DNA of 64,000 nucleotides from a virus, in IMG/VR virus record IMGVR_UViG_3300008117_008517, positions 1 through 64,000 of that record. One strand, 5' to 3'. Positions 15,121 through 23,227 of this stretch are shown piece by piece; position 1 is the first letter of the stretch, and each line of letters begins with the position of its first letter. The notes under the pieces were generated by a model, which saw only the letters and a list, made by a program, of their open reading frames with translations, made no database searches and was not told the origin of the DNA. A program made the translations under genes and the position numbers.

Positions 15121-17391
15121 ATGAAAAAGTATATTCTATTTCTACTAACATTTTTATCATCACTTGGTGTTTATTCACAGGAAAGATTTGATCAAAATGT
15201 CTCTCAAAGAGTAATTGTTGTTCCTCAACCGGGTCAACAAAGAAACGCTGAAAAATTGTTCAAAGACAATAAAGCAAAAGTTATAAAAAAATGGGATGAA
15301 CTTGGTTGGTACCTTACTGAGCTACCTCCAGGACTTGCAAAAAAACAATTTGAAGATAAATGTCGGTCTGAAAATTCAATCATTAGTAGAATATATCAAG
15401 ACGAAGTTATGGAATATAATAGAGAATATATTCCTAACGACTCACTATTCAATGCATCTTGGCATCTAAGACAACTAAACGATAAAGATATAGATGCTGA
15501 TGAAGCTTGGGATTTAATTAATAATATAAACGGGTATGTTACAGTCGCGGTGTTTGATGGTGGATTTGAAACTACACACGAAGACTTAATAGGTTGTTTT
15601 AATAATCCCTGGAATGCTGTTACAAATACTCCTGGAAATGCATTTGTAAATGATTTTGATAGGCACGGTGTTGCTTGTTGCGGTACAATAGCCGCTAAGG
15701 TAAATAATCAAAAGGGTGTTGCGGGTGTTGGTGGTAATAAAGTACAGGCACAACCAATTAATATAATGAGTAGTGTTTCAAGCACTGGTAGTTTTTCAAC
15801 AACATCCTCAATTCAGATTAATGCGATAAATGCTGCTATCGCAAATCCAACTTGTGTGGCAATATCCATGTCTTATGGTGGTACTAGTTTTAGCCAGGCA
15901 CTAAGTGACGCTTTTACTGCTGCTAGAACTACTGCAAGAGGTGGTAAGGGTATAATGATATTTGCGTCAACTGGAAATAATGGTTCTAATACGGCAGCTC
16001 AATATCCCGCTCAATATCCAGCTGTATGGGGTGTTGGTTCAACAACCTCATCTGATTTACGATCATCCTTCTCAAACTATGGACCTATTGTTGATATATC
16101 AGCACCTGGGTCAGGTATTCAGTCTACTGATAGAAGTGGCGCGGTTGGGTACAATGCAACAAACTATGCATCAGTAAGTGGAACATCTTTTAGTTGTCCT
16201 ATCACTGCTGGTGTGGCTGCGATGCTTGCTTTTAAAAATCCAAATTTAACAGCTGTGGAATTATTCACAATTCTTTCTTCGACTTCTGAAAAAGTAGGTG
16301 GGTATGTTTACTCAAATGATCCAGCTTACCCTTATTCAACAAGATGTGTTGAGATTGGTTATGGTAGAATTAATGCTAAACTTGCTTTACAGGCAACTCC
16401 TAGTCCAGGTGGTGGAGGAACAACACAGCAACACAATTTAACAATTACGAATTTGTCTGTATCGCCAACATCAATAAATGTTGGCCAATCATTAAATATT
16501 AGTTGTGCTCAAAACACAAGTACATCAACTCTTACTCAAGTTAACAGTATTCTTCAATATAGATTTTCTACTGATAATGTTTGGGGAAATACTGACGATG
16601 TGATTATTGGTAGTGATACAACTACACTTGGTGGGGGTATTGCAACGGGTGGAGAGAATACAACTTATATTATTCCAAACTCAGTCGGTACAAGATATAT
16701 ACTTGCTAAAGCTAACTTTAATGAAACTATTAGTGAGTCGAGTCTTACTGATAACGTTTCTAGTGTCTCTATTCAAGTATCTAATCCAATATCAACCAAT
16801 ACAGACTTATCAATTCAGCTTGTGAGTCCAAATTCACCTTTTATGACTTCTTCAACGGCAACTGCCGTGTCGATGCAGTGGAAAGTAACGAATACCGGAC
16901 AAACAACTATTACGAGCTTCAGATGGGGAAGAGGATGGGTTAATTGTCCAACTACACTAAGCTGTGAAAGTACAGTAAATTGGACTGGAACTTTATCACC
17001 TGGTCAAAGTGTATTTTTACCGAATGGTGCTAATAGTTATCTTTCAACATCTCTTTGTTTTAGTTCAACGAACTGTGCAGTTCCTGCAGGTGGTACTAAC
17101 ACATATAGAGCTAGAATTATAAATGTGAATAATGTAACAGGTGATTCAAATTTATCAAATAATACCGCACTTTGTGTTATTAATAGACCATCAGTAGCAA
17201 CTTCAGTTGCAGAAATTGATGAATCGAACGTAGATCATTTAGATGTTTTTAACCTTCAAAATTTGTCGGAAAAACCAAAAAAGTTTAAAAAAGAGTCTCA
17301 GTTAAATTTACAACCTGGGTTTTATGCGATACATACATATCTAAAAGATGGTGGTGTGGAAATTAAAAAAATACTTGTAGTATCTGAATAA
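15121..17391 (+). CDS. Secreted subtilisin-family (S8) protease with sorting-like C-terminus
   Basis: 756 residues from the ATG at 15121, which gives signal peptide MKKYILFLLTFLSSLGVYSQ; the frame is open upstream to 15004. A propeptide-like region (about 28-100) precedes the S8 domain: Asp146 (AVFDGG), His182 (DRHGVACCGT), oxyanion Asn at 286/287 (STGNNG), Ser356 (SGTSFSCP). Two CARDB/Ig-like domains follow (about 435-500 and 560-660). The last ~60 residues (LDVFNLQN ... LQPGFYAIHTYLKDGG ... KKILVV) resemble the type A C-terminal sorting domain of the Bacteroidetes type IX secretion system. It could be exported by the host to the surface, or be a virion protease picked up from a host gene. 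Catalytic assignment firm; sorting domain likely. Confidence 0.9.
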   Translation: MKKYILFLLTFLSSLGVYSQERFDQNVSQRVIVVPQPGQQRNAEKLFKDNKAKVIKKWDELGWYLTELPPGLAKKQFEDKCRSENSIISRIYQDEVMEYNREYIPNDSLFNASWHLRQLNDKDIDADEAWDLINNINGYVTVAVFDGGFETTHEDLIGCFNNPWNAVTNTPGNAFVNDFDRHGVACCGTIAAKVNNQKGVAGVGGNKVQAQPINIMSSVSSTGSFSTTSSIQINAINAAIANPTCVAISMSYGGTSFSQALSDAFTAARTTARGGKGIMIFASTGNNGSNTAAQYPAQYPAVWGVGSTTSSDLRSSFSNYGPIVDISAPGSGIQSTDRSGAVGYNATNYASVSGTSFSCPITAGVAAMLAFKNPNLTAVELFTILSSTSEKVGGYVYSNDPAYPYSTRCVEIGYGRINAKLALQATPSPGGGGTTQQHNLTITNLSVSPTSINVGQSLNISCAQNTSTSTLTQVNSILQYRFSTDNVWGNTDDVIIGSDTTTLGGGIATGGENTTYIIPNSVGTRYILAKANFNETISESSLTDNVSSVSIQVSNPISTNTDLSIQLVSPNSPFMTSSTATAVSMQWKVTNTGQTTITSFRWGRGWVNCPTTLSCESTVNWTGTLSPGQSVFLPNGANSYLSTSLCFSSTNCAVPAGGTNTYRARIINVNNVTGDSNLSNNTALCVINRPSVATSVAEIDESNVDHLDVFNLQNLSEKPKKFKKESQLNLQPGFYAIHTYLKDGGVEIKKILVVSE

Positions 17392-17420
17392 GATACTAAG
17401 ATAAAACAAAAATAAATAAA

Positions 17421-18488
17421 ATGGCAAACACACAAAAAGCAATTGAACTCTTAGGAATCCCACAAGAGTGTGCGATCTATGAAGGTCAAATACAAACAAA
17501 AACAAGCAGATCACTACGAGTTTACGAAGTTTCTGATTTTACCTCTGGTAAAAAGAAGGTATATTATGAGTATGAATTCGTGGAGAAAAATGAACTATTT
17601 GGGGCTTACCCATTCAACTTGATAAGTAATTATCTATATTCTTTCGGTCACACTCCTGAGAATTTTGAGGGTTCTACTTTTACGACAATTAGACCGGCTT
17701 CATCTTTCACCGTCAACCTTGGTCCGATGATAGGAAAGACTTATCATAGTGGTTGGCAAAAGACGAAAATATCTCCAAATGATAAAGGTGGTTATTCGTT
17801 TGATATTTATACAGAACCATGGATGAATACAAACACCGATGGTACACCTGCTGATATGACAAATCCTTTTCCTCTACCTGGAACTTGTGCTAAGTATGCA
17901 AGATCAAAAACTAAAAGTTCAACAACAGGTGAGATAAAAATTTGGACATCTAGATATCCTGTAACTCAAACTTTGAGAAAAAGTGATATCTTAGGACTTA
18001 TCAATTTGTCAGAAGAAGAATACGCCTCTAAAGTTGGTTGGACATTTAACATTGTAACAGTATCAAACAAAACACACATCACCTCTATTGCTATGGATGT
18101 AGTTGATGTTGACTTAAATAAGAAAAAAGGGATCTTCTATATTAATGGTGAAGATACTCAATCTGTTTCGGCGTCTGGTTTGATAACCAGCTTTAATAAA
18201 ACTAATCCTGGTTACATCTTCCAGTGGAGACTTTATAATGGTGATGAACAAGGTGCCTATGGTTGTACTTTAGTTGCACCATTCACTCAAACTCAAGATA
18301 ATACAATTAATATTGCGGTTGGTAGTACAAACTCTTGGAATGCTACAACTAAGACAATTACTTATAACTTTGCAAGACCGGAAGTTGCTAAGATCTTGGC
18401 CTATGCTGAGTTTCTACCTGCTCAAGGTAAAAATGAGTGTATTGGTAGAATGTATAATCTTGAAACTGGTGAAGAATATAATTGGTAA
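17421..18488 (+). CDS. Unrecognised beta-rich protein, possibly structural
   Basis: 355 residues, no signal peptide and no recognised domain. Strand-rich with many aromatic residues (KKKVYYEYEFV, FTVNLGPMIG, YIFQWRLYNGD) and ending in LETGEEYNW. It starts 29 bases after the protease and ends at a terminator, so the two may form one transcript. Size, composition and A-rich leader are like phage virion proteins, but I have no direct evidence. Expression should be strong given the isolated terminator. Confidence 0.65.
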   Translation: MANTQKAIELLGIPQECAIYEGQIQTKTSRSLRVYEVSDFTSGKKKVYYEYEFVEKNELFGAYPFNLISNYLYSFGHTPENFEGSTFTTIRPASSFTVNLGPMIGKTYHSGWQKTKISPNDKGGYSFDIYTEPWMNTNTDGTPADMTNPFPLPGTCAKYARSKTKSSTTGEIKIWTSRYPVTQTLRKSDILGLINLSEEEYASKVGWTFNIVTVSNKTHITSIAMDVVDVDLNKKKGIFYINGEDTQSVSASGLITSFNKTNPGYIFQWRLYNGDEQGAYGCTLVAPFTQTQDNTINIAVGSTNSWNATTKTITYNFARPEVAKILAYAEFLPAQGKNECIGRMYNLETGEEYNW

Positions 18489-18506
18489 TATTAAATTAGA
18501 TTATTT

Positions 18507-18535
18507 AAAAATCCCACCAAATGTGGGATTTTTTC
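18507..18535 (+). terminator. Intrinsic terminator
   Basis: AAATCCCAC-CAAAT-GTGGGATTTTTT: 9-bp stem, 5-base loop, T-run, 20 bases after the stop at 18488. Confidence 0.88.
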
Positions 18536-18586
18536 ATTTTAAACTAATCAGTGAATTCAAGTATAAATAAAAAATAAAATATAATC

Positions 18587-19285
18587 ATGCCTAAAGCAAT
18601 TGTGGTTAATAAAGAAAATGAATTAAACCGTGAAACACACTACTTGTTGATTGTAGACGCCTCATCATCTATGAGTCCACTGACTAAATCAACTATAAGT
18701 GGTGTTAACGAGCAAATAGATTCAATAAAACAACTTGAGAAAGAACATCCAAATCAATCATATTATATGTCTTTTATTCACTTTAATAATGTTGTTACGG
18801 TTGAATATACTGACAGACCTGCAGGTGCTCTAGAAAACATCTCAGAAAAGAATTATAATTGTAATGGAATGACTGCACTACTTGATGCCATCGGTGTTGG
18901 AGTCAGAGATTTGAATCAAAAGATATCTGATAAGGTTTCTTCTGGACTCGCTACTGCAGTAGTTGTAATAATTACCGATGGTGAAGAAAATAGCTCAATT
19001 GAGTTCGATGGTAAAAAGGTTAAGTCAATGATTGAAGAGTTGCAAGAAACTAAAAACTGGACATTTACTTTTGTCGGTGCTAACATCGATTCTATATCAA
19101 CTGCTAAAAATTATGGAATCAATGTTAATAACGTAATGCAGTTTAGTGCTGATGAAATTTCAAATCAAAAAGTATATAGATCGATGTCTAAGTCATTCAA
19201 AACACGTGCGATGTCGATGGATGATGGTTCATATAAATCTGATGTATTTTTGTCAGACGATGATAAAGATGTTACATCTAAATAG
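18587..19285 (+). CDS. VWA-domain protein (TerY-like)
   Basis: 232 residues forming one von Willebrand A domain. MIDAS motif D24-A-S26-S-S28 (LLIVDASSSMS), a conserved Thr in GMTALLDAIGVGV (about 100) and the second Asp in ITDGEENS (about 132-139). The arrangement is like TerY/YegL-type cytoplasmic VWA proteins, which bind metal and protein partners. No signal peptide. A preceding GTATAAATAAAAA near 18564 could be the promoter; a strong terminator follows. Partner unknown. Confidence 0.85.
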   Translation: MPKAIVVNKENELNRETHYLLIVDASSSMSPLTKSTISGVNEQIDSIKQLEKEHPNQSYYMSFIHFNNVVTVEYTDRPAGALENISEKNYNCNGMTALLDAIGVGVRDLNQKISDKVSSGLATAVVVIITDGEENSSIEFDGKKVKSMIEELQETKNWTFTFVGANIDSISTAKNYGINVNNVMQFSADEISNQKVYRSMSKSFKTRAMSMDDGSYKSDVFLSDDDKDVTSK

Positions 19286-19296
19286 TATCTTTTTAA

Positions 19297-19335
19297 AACA
19301 AAAAGTGAGTTACCTAAAGTGACTCACTTTTTGTT
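19297..19335 (+). terminator. Long-stem intrinsic terminator
   Basis: AACAAAAAGTGAGT pairs with ACTCACTTTTTGTT (14 bp) around an 11-base loop. Works in either direction by sequence; placed after the VWA gene. Confidence 0.88.
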
Positions 19336-19352
19336 TAAATATATAACAGACT

Positions 19353-19658
19353 GTGATTAAATTAAAACAAGAAATACAAAAATTCAATCTTTTTATAGTT
19401 GATTTTCTTAAAAGAATTAAAGCTGAAGGTGTAGAAACTTCAGAAGCTGCTCAAATTTTAGCAAGATATGCAAAAGGTGGTGAAGTTTCTAAAGAAGAAA
19501 TGGAAAAATTTAGAAGCCAAATGATTGATGTTATCAAAGTTATTGGAATTGGAATACCATTTACAATTATACCGGGTTCTAGTCTTTTACTTCCTCTAGT
19601 AGTTGCTATTGCTAAAAAGTATAAAATTGATATTCTGCCATCATCATTTAAAGATTAG
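19353..19658 (+). CDS. LETM1-like membrane protein (GTG start)
   Basis: 101 residues starting with GTG, 8 bases after TTTAAATATATAA. The second half (MIDVIKVIGIGIPFTIIPGSSLLLPLVVAIAKKY then LPSSF) matches the LETM1-like core, in which a membrane helix is followed by PGSSLLLP and LPSxF. Cellular and mitochondrial LETM1 proteins are longer; here only this core and a helical N-terminus are present. Function in bacteria and phages is not established. Confidence 0.68.
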   Translation: MIKLKQEIQKFNLFIVDFLKRIKAEGVETSEAAQILARYAKGGEVSKEEMEKFRSQMIDVIKVIGIGIPFTIIPGSSLLLPLVVAIAKKYKIDILPSSFKD

Positions 19659-19662
19659 AAAA

Positions 19663-19672
19663 TAATATATAA
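19663..19672 (+). promoter_or_regulatory. Phage promoter-like TAATATATAA
   Basis: TAATATATAA followed by TTAAACCAATTAGTTTAA, an inverted repeat (TTAAAC/GTTTAA at 19673-19690), before the ATG at 19690. The repeat could be an operator. Confidence 0.45.
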
Positions 19673-19689
19673 TTAAACCAATTAGTTTA

Positions 19690-21435
19690 ATGTTATTAAA
19701 ATTCAATGATTTTTCGGACTACAAATTATTTGAGAATTTAGTTTCTGAATCTATTGTTTACTTCTCTCCTAATTTTAGAAATAAACTAAAGTCAATTACT
19801 GATGATATTTCTAAAGACCTTCTTAGTATTGAAATGAAAGATGTTAAGCCAGACATCACATTTATTGATTTGGATAAGAATGATTTTTTAACATTCACAA
19901 CTATGCAGAATGTTGAAAAGGAGTTCAAAGAAAAACATCCACACTTAGATATCTTCACACGTCCGTATGGAGGTATTGCTGATATACTTTACAATTTACA
20001 AAATGATAGAGAAATTGCTCAGGTTTATTCAAAGTCAAGAAATCAAATTAAAATTGGTAGACTTATAAATAAATTTTTTCCGAATAAATATTCATCTAAA
20101 GAAGTTGAGCAGTTTGTAAATAAGTTTAAATCTACCGAAGTAAAGGCAGGTGAAAACTTTAAATTAGTAGAAGGTGATGAAATTGATTTTTGGTATGATT
20201 CAAATAATTACGCAGAACTCTCAGGATCTTTAGGAAACTCTTGTATGAGAAATATTAAAGGTGTATTTGAGATGTATACTAAAAATCCAGATGTTTGTAA
20301 AATGCTTATTCTCGTAGAAAACCATAAATTACTAGGCAGAGCTCTTGTGTGGAAAATTGTAGAGTCAGATGGCATTAATTTTACTTGGTTTATGGATCGA
20401 CAATATACAATAAAAGACTCTGATGTTTTAAAATTTAGAAAGTATGCAATTGAAAACAACTGGGCATTTAAAACTAAAAACACTCACACATTATTGAAGG
20501 GTGTAACATACAAAGACGAGGAACTTCAACTTGACATGAAAGTTCAATTAGATAAAAATATAGAATATGACAAATATCCATATTTAGATACTTTTAGAAG
20601 ATTTGATCCAGAAAATAAAGTACTTTATAATAATACAGATAGTAAAGCTATTGGTGATTATATTTTAGATCAAACTGATGGGGATTTCATAGTTATAGAA
20701 GATGGTGAATGGTCAGAGTATTACCAAGAAAGAATACCATCAAACCTTGCTATATGGTCTGAACCTTTACAGGATTGGCTTAATATTAATTCAAGTATAA
20801 CTGTTAGTAGTGGTCAAAGAAGAAATCAAGGAGTTTACCCTGAAGATTTTGATGATATAGTTTGGTGTGATAATGTGAGTGAATATTACTACGTAGATGA
20901 CGTAGTTTATTCTGAAGAGTATCAAACTTATATACCTGAAAATGAAAGTATAAGTGTCATAAATGAGATTGAATCTGATTGCACAGTCAACGCAGATGCT
21001 TACTATGTTGATAAAGACGATGATATTTGGATCGGACTCTCAAAATTCTCTAAAGATCTCTGGTATGTTGAATGTTGTGAACATGATGAAGATTGGAAAA
21101 CTGGTTGGACACACTTAGGCATTCTTAAAGAATTAATGGTCAGAAACTATCAAAATAAACTTATTCCAAAAAAGTTTTCAACTGTAGCTTACCAAAACCT
21201 ATCAGGACCAGAAGGTGTAGAGTTTCTTACTGAATTAGATGCTTTTATTTTAGATAAACAAATTGATAAGTCTAAAGAATTTAAAGTTGATAAGTTTGAA
21301 TATAATAAACTACTACTTAATATTGAAGATGAGTTGAGAAAAAAGAGTTCTGAAAAGATTCAGCAAGGAATTGATTCAGAAAAAATATCAAACAGAATGA
21401 CTGATTCAAAAATTTGGAACTATTTCAAAGATTAA
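19690..21435 (+). CDS. Large shared-peptide protein with SC...FxDRxY region
   Basis: 581 residues, unrecognised family. Residues 1-18 (MLLKFNDFSDYKLFENLV) are a relaxed copy of the recurring N-terminal peptide. The region about 178-260 reads SGSLGNSCMR, CKMLILVENHKLLGRALVW, FTWFMDRQYT and then a helix (FRKYAIENNWAFK); the 560-residue protein at 9597 has the same order. The C-terminal part is acidic and rich in Tyr/Asp (SEYYYVDDVVYSEEYQTY). Packaging in the virion head is inferred from the N-terminus only. It overlaps the lysozyme gene tail-to-tail by 11 bases. Confidence 0.72.
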   Translation: MLLKFNDFSDYKLFENLVSESIVYFSPNFRNKLKSITDDISKDLLSIEMKDVKPDITFIDLDKNDFLTFTTMQNVEKEFKEKHPHLDIFTRPYGGIADILYNLQNDREIAQVYSKSRNQIKIGRLINKFFPNKYSSKEVEQFVNKFKSTEVKAGENFKLVEGDEIDFWYDSNNYAELSGSLGNSCMRNIKGVFEMYTKNPDVCKMLILVENHKLLGRALVWKIVESDGINFTWFMDRQYTIKDSDVLKFRKYAIENNWAFKTKNTHTLLKGVTYKDEELQLDMKVQLDKNIEYDKYPYLDTFRRFDPENKVLYNNTDSKAIGDYILDQTDGDFIVIEDGEWSEYYQERIPSNLAIWSEPLQDWLNINSSITVSSGQRRNQGVYPEDFDDIVWCDNVSEYYYVDDVVYSEEYQTYIPENESISVINEIESDCTVNADAYYVDKDDDIWIGLSKFSKDLWYVECCEHDEDWKTGWTHLGILKELMVRNYQNKLIPKKFSTVAYQNLSGPEGVEFLTELDAFILDKQIDKSKEFKVDKFEYNKLLLNIEDELRKKSSEKIQQGIDSEKISNRMTDSKIWNYFKD

Positions 21436-22213
21436 TTGATCCTAGTGAGGCCAGAAACATCTCACTTTCTTTTTCTCTTCTTTTTACTAATCCTGGAAAC
21501 TTCTTACTTATTCTAAATTCTTTTATACTGTCTCCAGCAGCTCTATATTCTGACTTTTTCAGATTATCAGCAACTTTTGAATTTCTTAGTCCACTAACAC
21601 CTGAGTTGAACGCGAGTGATACGAGTGAATCAAACATACTTTGTGTAACTGGAACGACAACCCCTTGTGACTCCCAGTCTCTAAACATTCTTCTCACACC
21701 ATCTGCTGCAACTTTTAAGTCTTGTTTTAGCAAACTTTCAGCTTCTTCTTTAGAAATTTCTTGGCCTAACTTATATTTTGAATCACCTACTCTTTCAGCA
21801 TGTCCGTATCCAACAGTTATCATACCATCACCAATTTGATATGCTTTAAGTTTTAATTTCTCTTCATTTTTAATGTGATTCCATCCTTCATCTGATAAAG
21901 TTAACTCTTTTGCATTTTTGAATTGACTTTCTTGAACTACCTCAACTGCAACCTGTTTTGTCTCATCATCAGTTTTTGAGTTATTAATAATTTGAACAAC
22001 ATTAGTAATTGTATTAAAAGCTAATAGTGAACCTATAGCATATTTAATTATCCTTCTTTTAGATGACTTAGAGAGTCCTTTTATTTTCTCAAGTACATTG
22101 TTCCAAATAGATTTTATATCTACTGATTCATTTATAGAGTAGTCGATATACTCTATTATTTGTTTTACTTTTAGTTCTTCGTTATATCTTTCGAAGCTTG
22201 ATAAATGATGCAT
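21425..22213 (-). CDS. GH24 (T4-type) lysozyme with N-terminal extension
   Basis: 262 residues. C-terminal GH24 domain (about 108-260): E117/E118 in KNEEKLKLKAY, D129 in GDG, T133 in ITVGYGH. By alignment with T4 lysozyme (E11, D20, T26) the Asp is shifted by two positions, with Ile where D20 would be. It hydrolyses the glycan strand of peptidoglycan. The first ~100 residues are unusual: a copy of the recurring N-terminal peptide (MHHLSSFERYNEE), a basic stretch and a hydrophobic helix (about 55-77). This suggests a virion-internal or membrane-anchored lysozyme rather than a free cytoplasmic endolysin. TTATATATAA precedes the ATG. Confidence 0.85.
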   Translation of the reverse strand: MHHLSSFERYNEELKVKQIIEYIDYSINESVDIKSIWNNVLEKIKGLSKSSKRRIIKYAIGSLLAFNTITNVVQIINNSKTDDETKQVAVEVVQESQFKNAKELTLSDEGWNHIKNEEKLKLKAYQIGDGMITVGYGHAERVGDSKYKLGQEISKEEAESLLKQDLKVAADGVRRMFRDWESQGVVVPVTQSMFDSLVSLAFNSGVSGLRNSKVADNLKKSEYRAAGDSIKEFRISKKFPGLVKRREKESEMFLASLGSINL

Positions 22214-22217
22214 ATAG

Positions 22218-22254
22218 TTATATATAAAAAGATAAATTTTATTTTAATATATAA
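22218..22254. promoter_or_regulatory. Divergent pair of phage promoter-like elements
   Basis: TTATATATAA (22218-22227) serves the lysozyme gene on the minus strand; TTTAATATATAA (22243-22254) lies 3 bases before the ATG at 22258 on the plus strand. The latter is the clearest example of the consensus. Confidence 0.55.
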
Positions 22255-22257
22255 CTT

Positions 22258-22446
22258 ATGAAGAAAATTAAAACATACAAAGAGTTTAAAGAACCAACAG
22301 TCTCTTGGGAAGAATTAGCAAAAGATTTTCGTGAAGATAAAAGACACGATAAAAATTCTGTAGCTGCTGATACTTTTAATGCAAGTCAAATTGAAGAAGT
22401 TCAACCTGCTAATATGGTTATTAAAGACGAAAAGAAGAAAGACTAA
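22258..22446 (+). CDS. Small internal-protein-like peptide, 62 aa
   Basis: MKKIKTYKEFKEPTVSWEEL is the closest match in the window to the T4 internal protein start MKTYQEFIAE. The rest is short, highly charged and low in hydrophobic residues, ending KDEKKKD, like a small head-packaged protein. No other domain. Its TAA shares bases with the stop of the opposing gene. Confidence 0.65.
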   Translation: MKKIKTYKEFKEPTVSWEELAKDFREDKRHDKNSVAADTFNASQIEEVQPANMVIKDEKKKD

Positions 22447-22637
22447 TTTTCTTTTCTTAAAGATCCAATACACACAGTATTTTCTTTTGGTTCGTTCCAA
22501 ACGTTTCCGATCATATGACAAGTGTGTGTTCTATTTTTTATAGAACCAGAATTGAACATTTTGTCGACATAATTTGGAAAATTATTATTATGTTGAGACT
22601 TTACTTTATATGGGCACTCTTTACAAGACTTTCTCAT
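22443..22637 (-). CDS. Small Cys/His protein, 64 aa
   Basis: CKECPY (5-10), then HTCHMIG (about 38-44) and CIGS (about 56-59) give a C-x-x-C...C-H...C set suited to zinc binding. The order CxxCP...H-x-C-H-x-I-G...W...CxGS looks like a small phage protein type I have seen but cannot name with certainty. Its ATG overlaps the TGA of the upstream gene (ATGA). Confidence 0.65.
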   Translation of the reverse strand: MRKSCKECPYKVKSQHNNNFPNYVDKMFNSGSIKNRTHTCHMIGNVWNEPKENTVCIGSLRKEN

Positions 22638-22909
22638 TCTAATACTATTTTAATTCGTTCATCTCGCTCATCTTCCGCGGTCACAATTTTGTAAATTGAA
22701 TTTAAAGTTCTAAATTCTCTATCGCTAATTATTTCTGTAACTTGTGTTGTTCTTAGTTCGGTAGTCCAATCATTCCAAAGTTGAAATGATTTACCAATTT
22801 CTGGCCAAGTATTAAAGCTTCCGTGAAATATATCTCCTGACTTTATATACATATTTTTTTCTTCTTTATCAGGAAGAGTCTGTATTTTAATAACTTTAGC
22901 TTTTATCAT
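22634..22909 (-). CDS. Hypothetical protein, 91 aa
   Basis: Start taken as the ATG at 22909; the open frame extends to 22957, but that would cover the divergent promoter and the neighbour's start. Strand-rich (KAKVIKIQTLPD, YIKSGDIFHG, TTQVTEIISD, IYKIVTAED), a likely small beta barrel. Translationally coupled to the Cys/His protein that follows. Confidence 0.6.
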   Translation of the reverse strand: MIKAKVIKIQTLPDKEEKNMYIKSGDIFHGSFNTWPEIGKSFQLWNDWTTELRTTQVTEIISDREFRTLNSIYKIVTAEDERDERIKIVLE

Positions 22910-22919
22910 TTTGAAAGTT

Positions 22920-22929
22920 GTATATATAC
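22920..22929. promoter_or_regulatory. Palindromic shared promoter core GTATATATAC
   Basis: A perfect 10-base palindrome lies 4 bases before the plus-strand ATG at 22934 and 10 bases before the minus-strand ATG at 22909, so one AT-rich core could fire in both directions. Confidence 0.5.
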
Positions 22930-22933
22930 TTAT

Positions 22934-23227
22934 ATGAAAAGTAGTGAACCGAAACAAAAAAAAGAGCCTGGTTTCTTTGATGAAGTCATTATGACTTTTT
23001 CAAATAATAAATCAATGCTTAGTTCTAAAAAGATTGAAAGATTCATTGTTTTCAACTGTTTTTTAGTTTTGACATTTTATTATGTCTTTATAAATATAGA
23101 CGAAATAGACGCTAGATCATTTATCGAGATTATTGGAGTTTGGTTATTTTATGGTGGTTACAATTCATTTATGAGTTTGAGAGATAAAAAACTTTCAAAT
23201 CAAAATGGTGACGAGCCAACTCAATAA
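22934..23227 (+). CDS. Small two-helix membrane protein, 97 aa
   Basis: A charged N-terminus (MKSSEPKQKKEP) precedes two hydrophobic segments (about 40-57 and 67-82) and a charged tail. It is close to the lysozyme gene and of holin-like size, but two helices and charged ends are not specific. No motif recognised. The next gene on the other strand ends 1 base away. Confidence 0.6.
   Translation: MKSSEPKQKKEPGFFDEVIMTFSNNKSMLSSKKIERFIVFNCFLVLTFYYVFINIDEIDARSFIEIIGVWLFYGGYNSFMSLRDKKLSNQNGDEPTQ

Noticed and set aside
21414-21839. Plus-strand frame opposite the GH24 domain
   Set aside because: Fully covered by the lysozyme catalytic region on the minus strand; its product shows no motif.
22934-23227. 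Confident holin call for the two-helix protein near the lysozyme gene
   Set aside because: Size and position fit, but there is no dual start, no family match that I can see, and the lysozyme is on the other strand.
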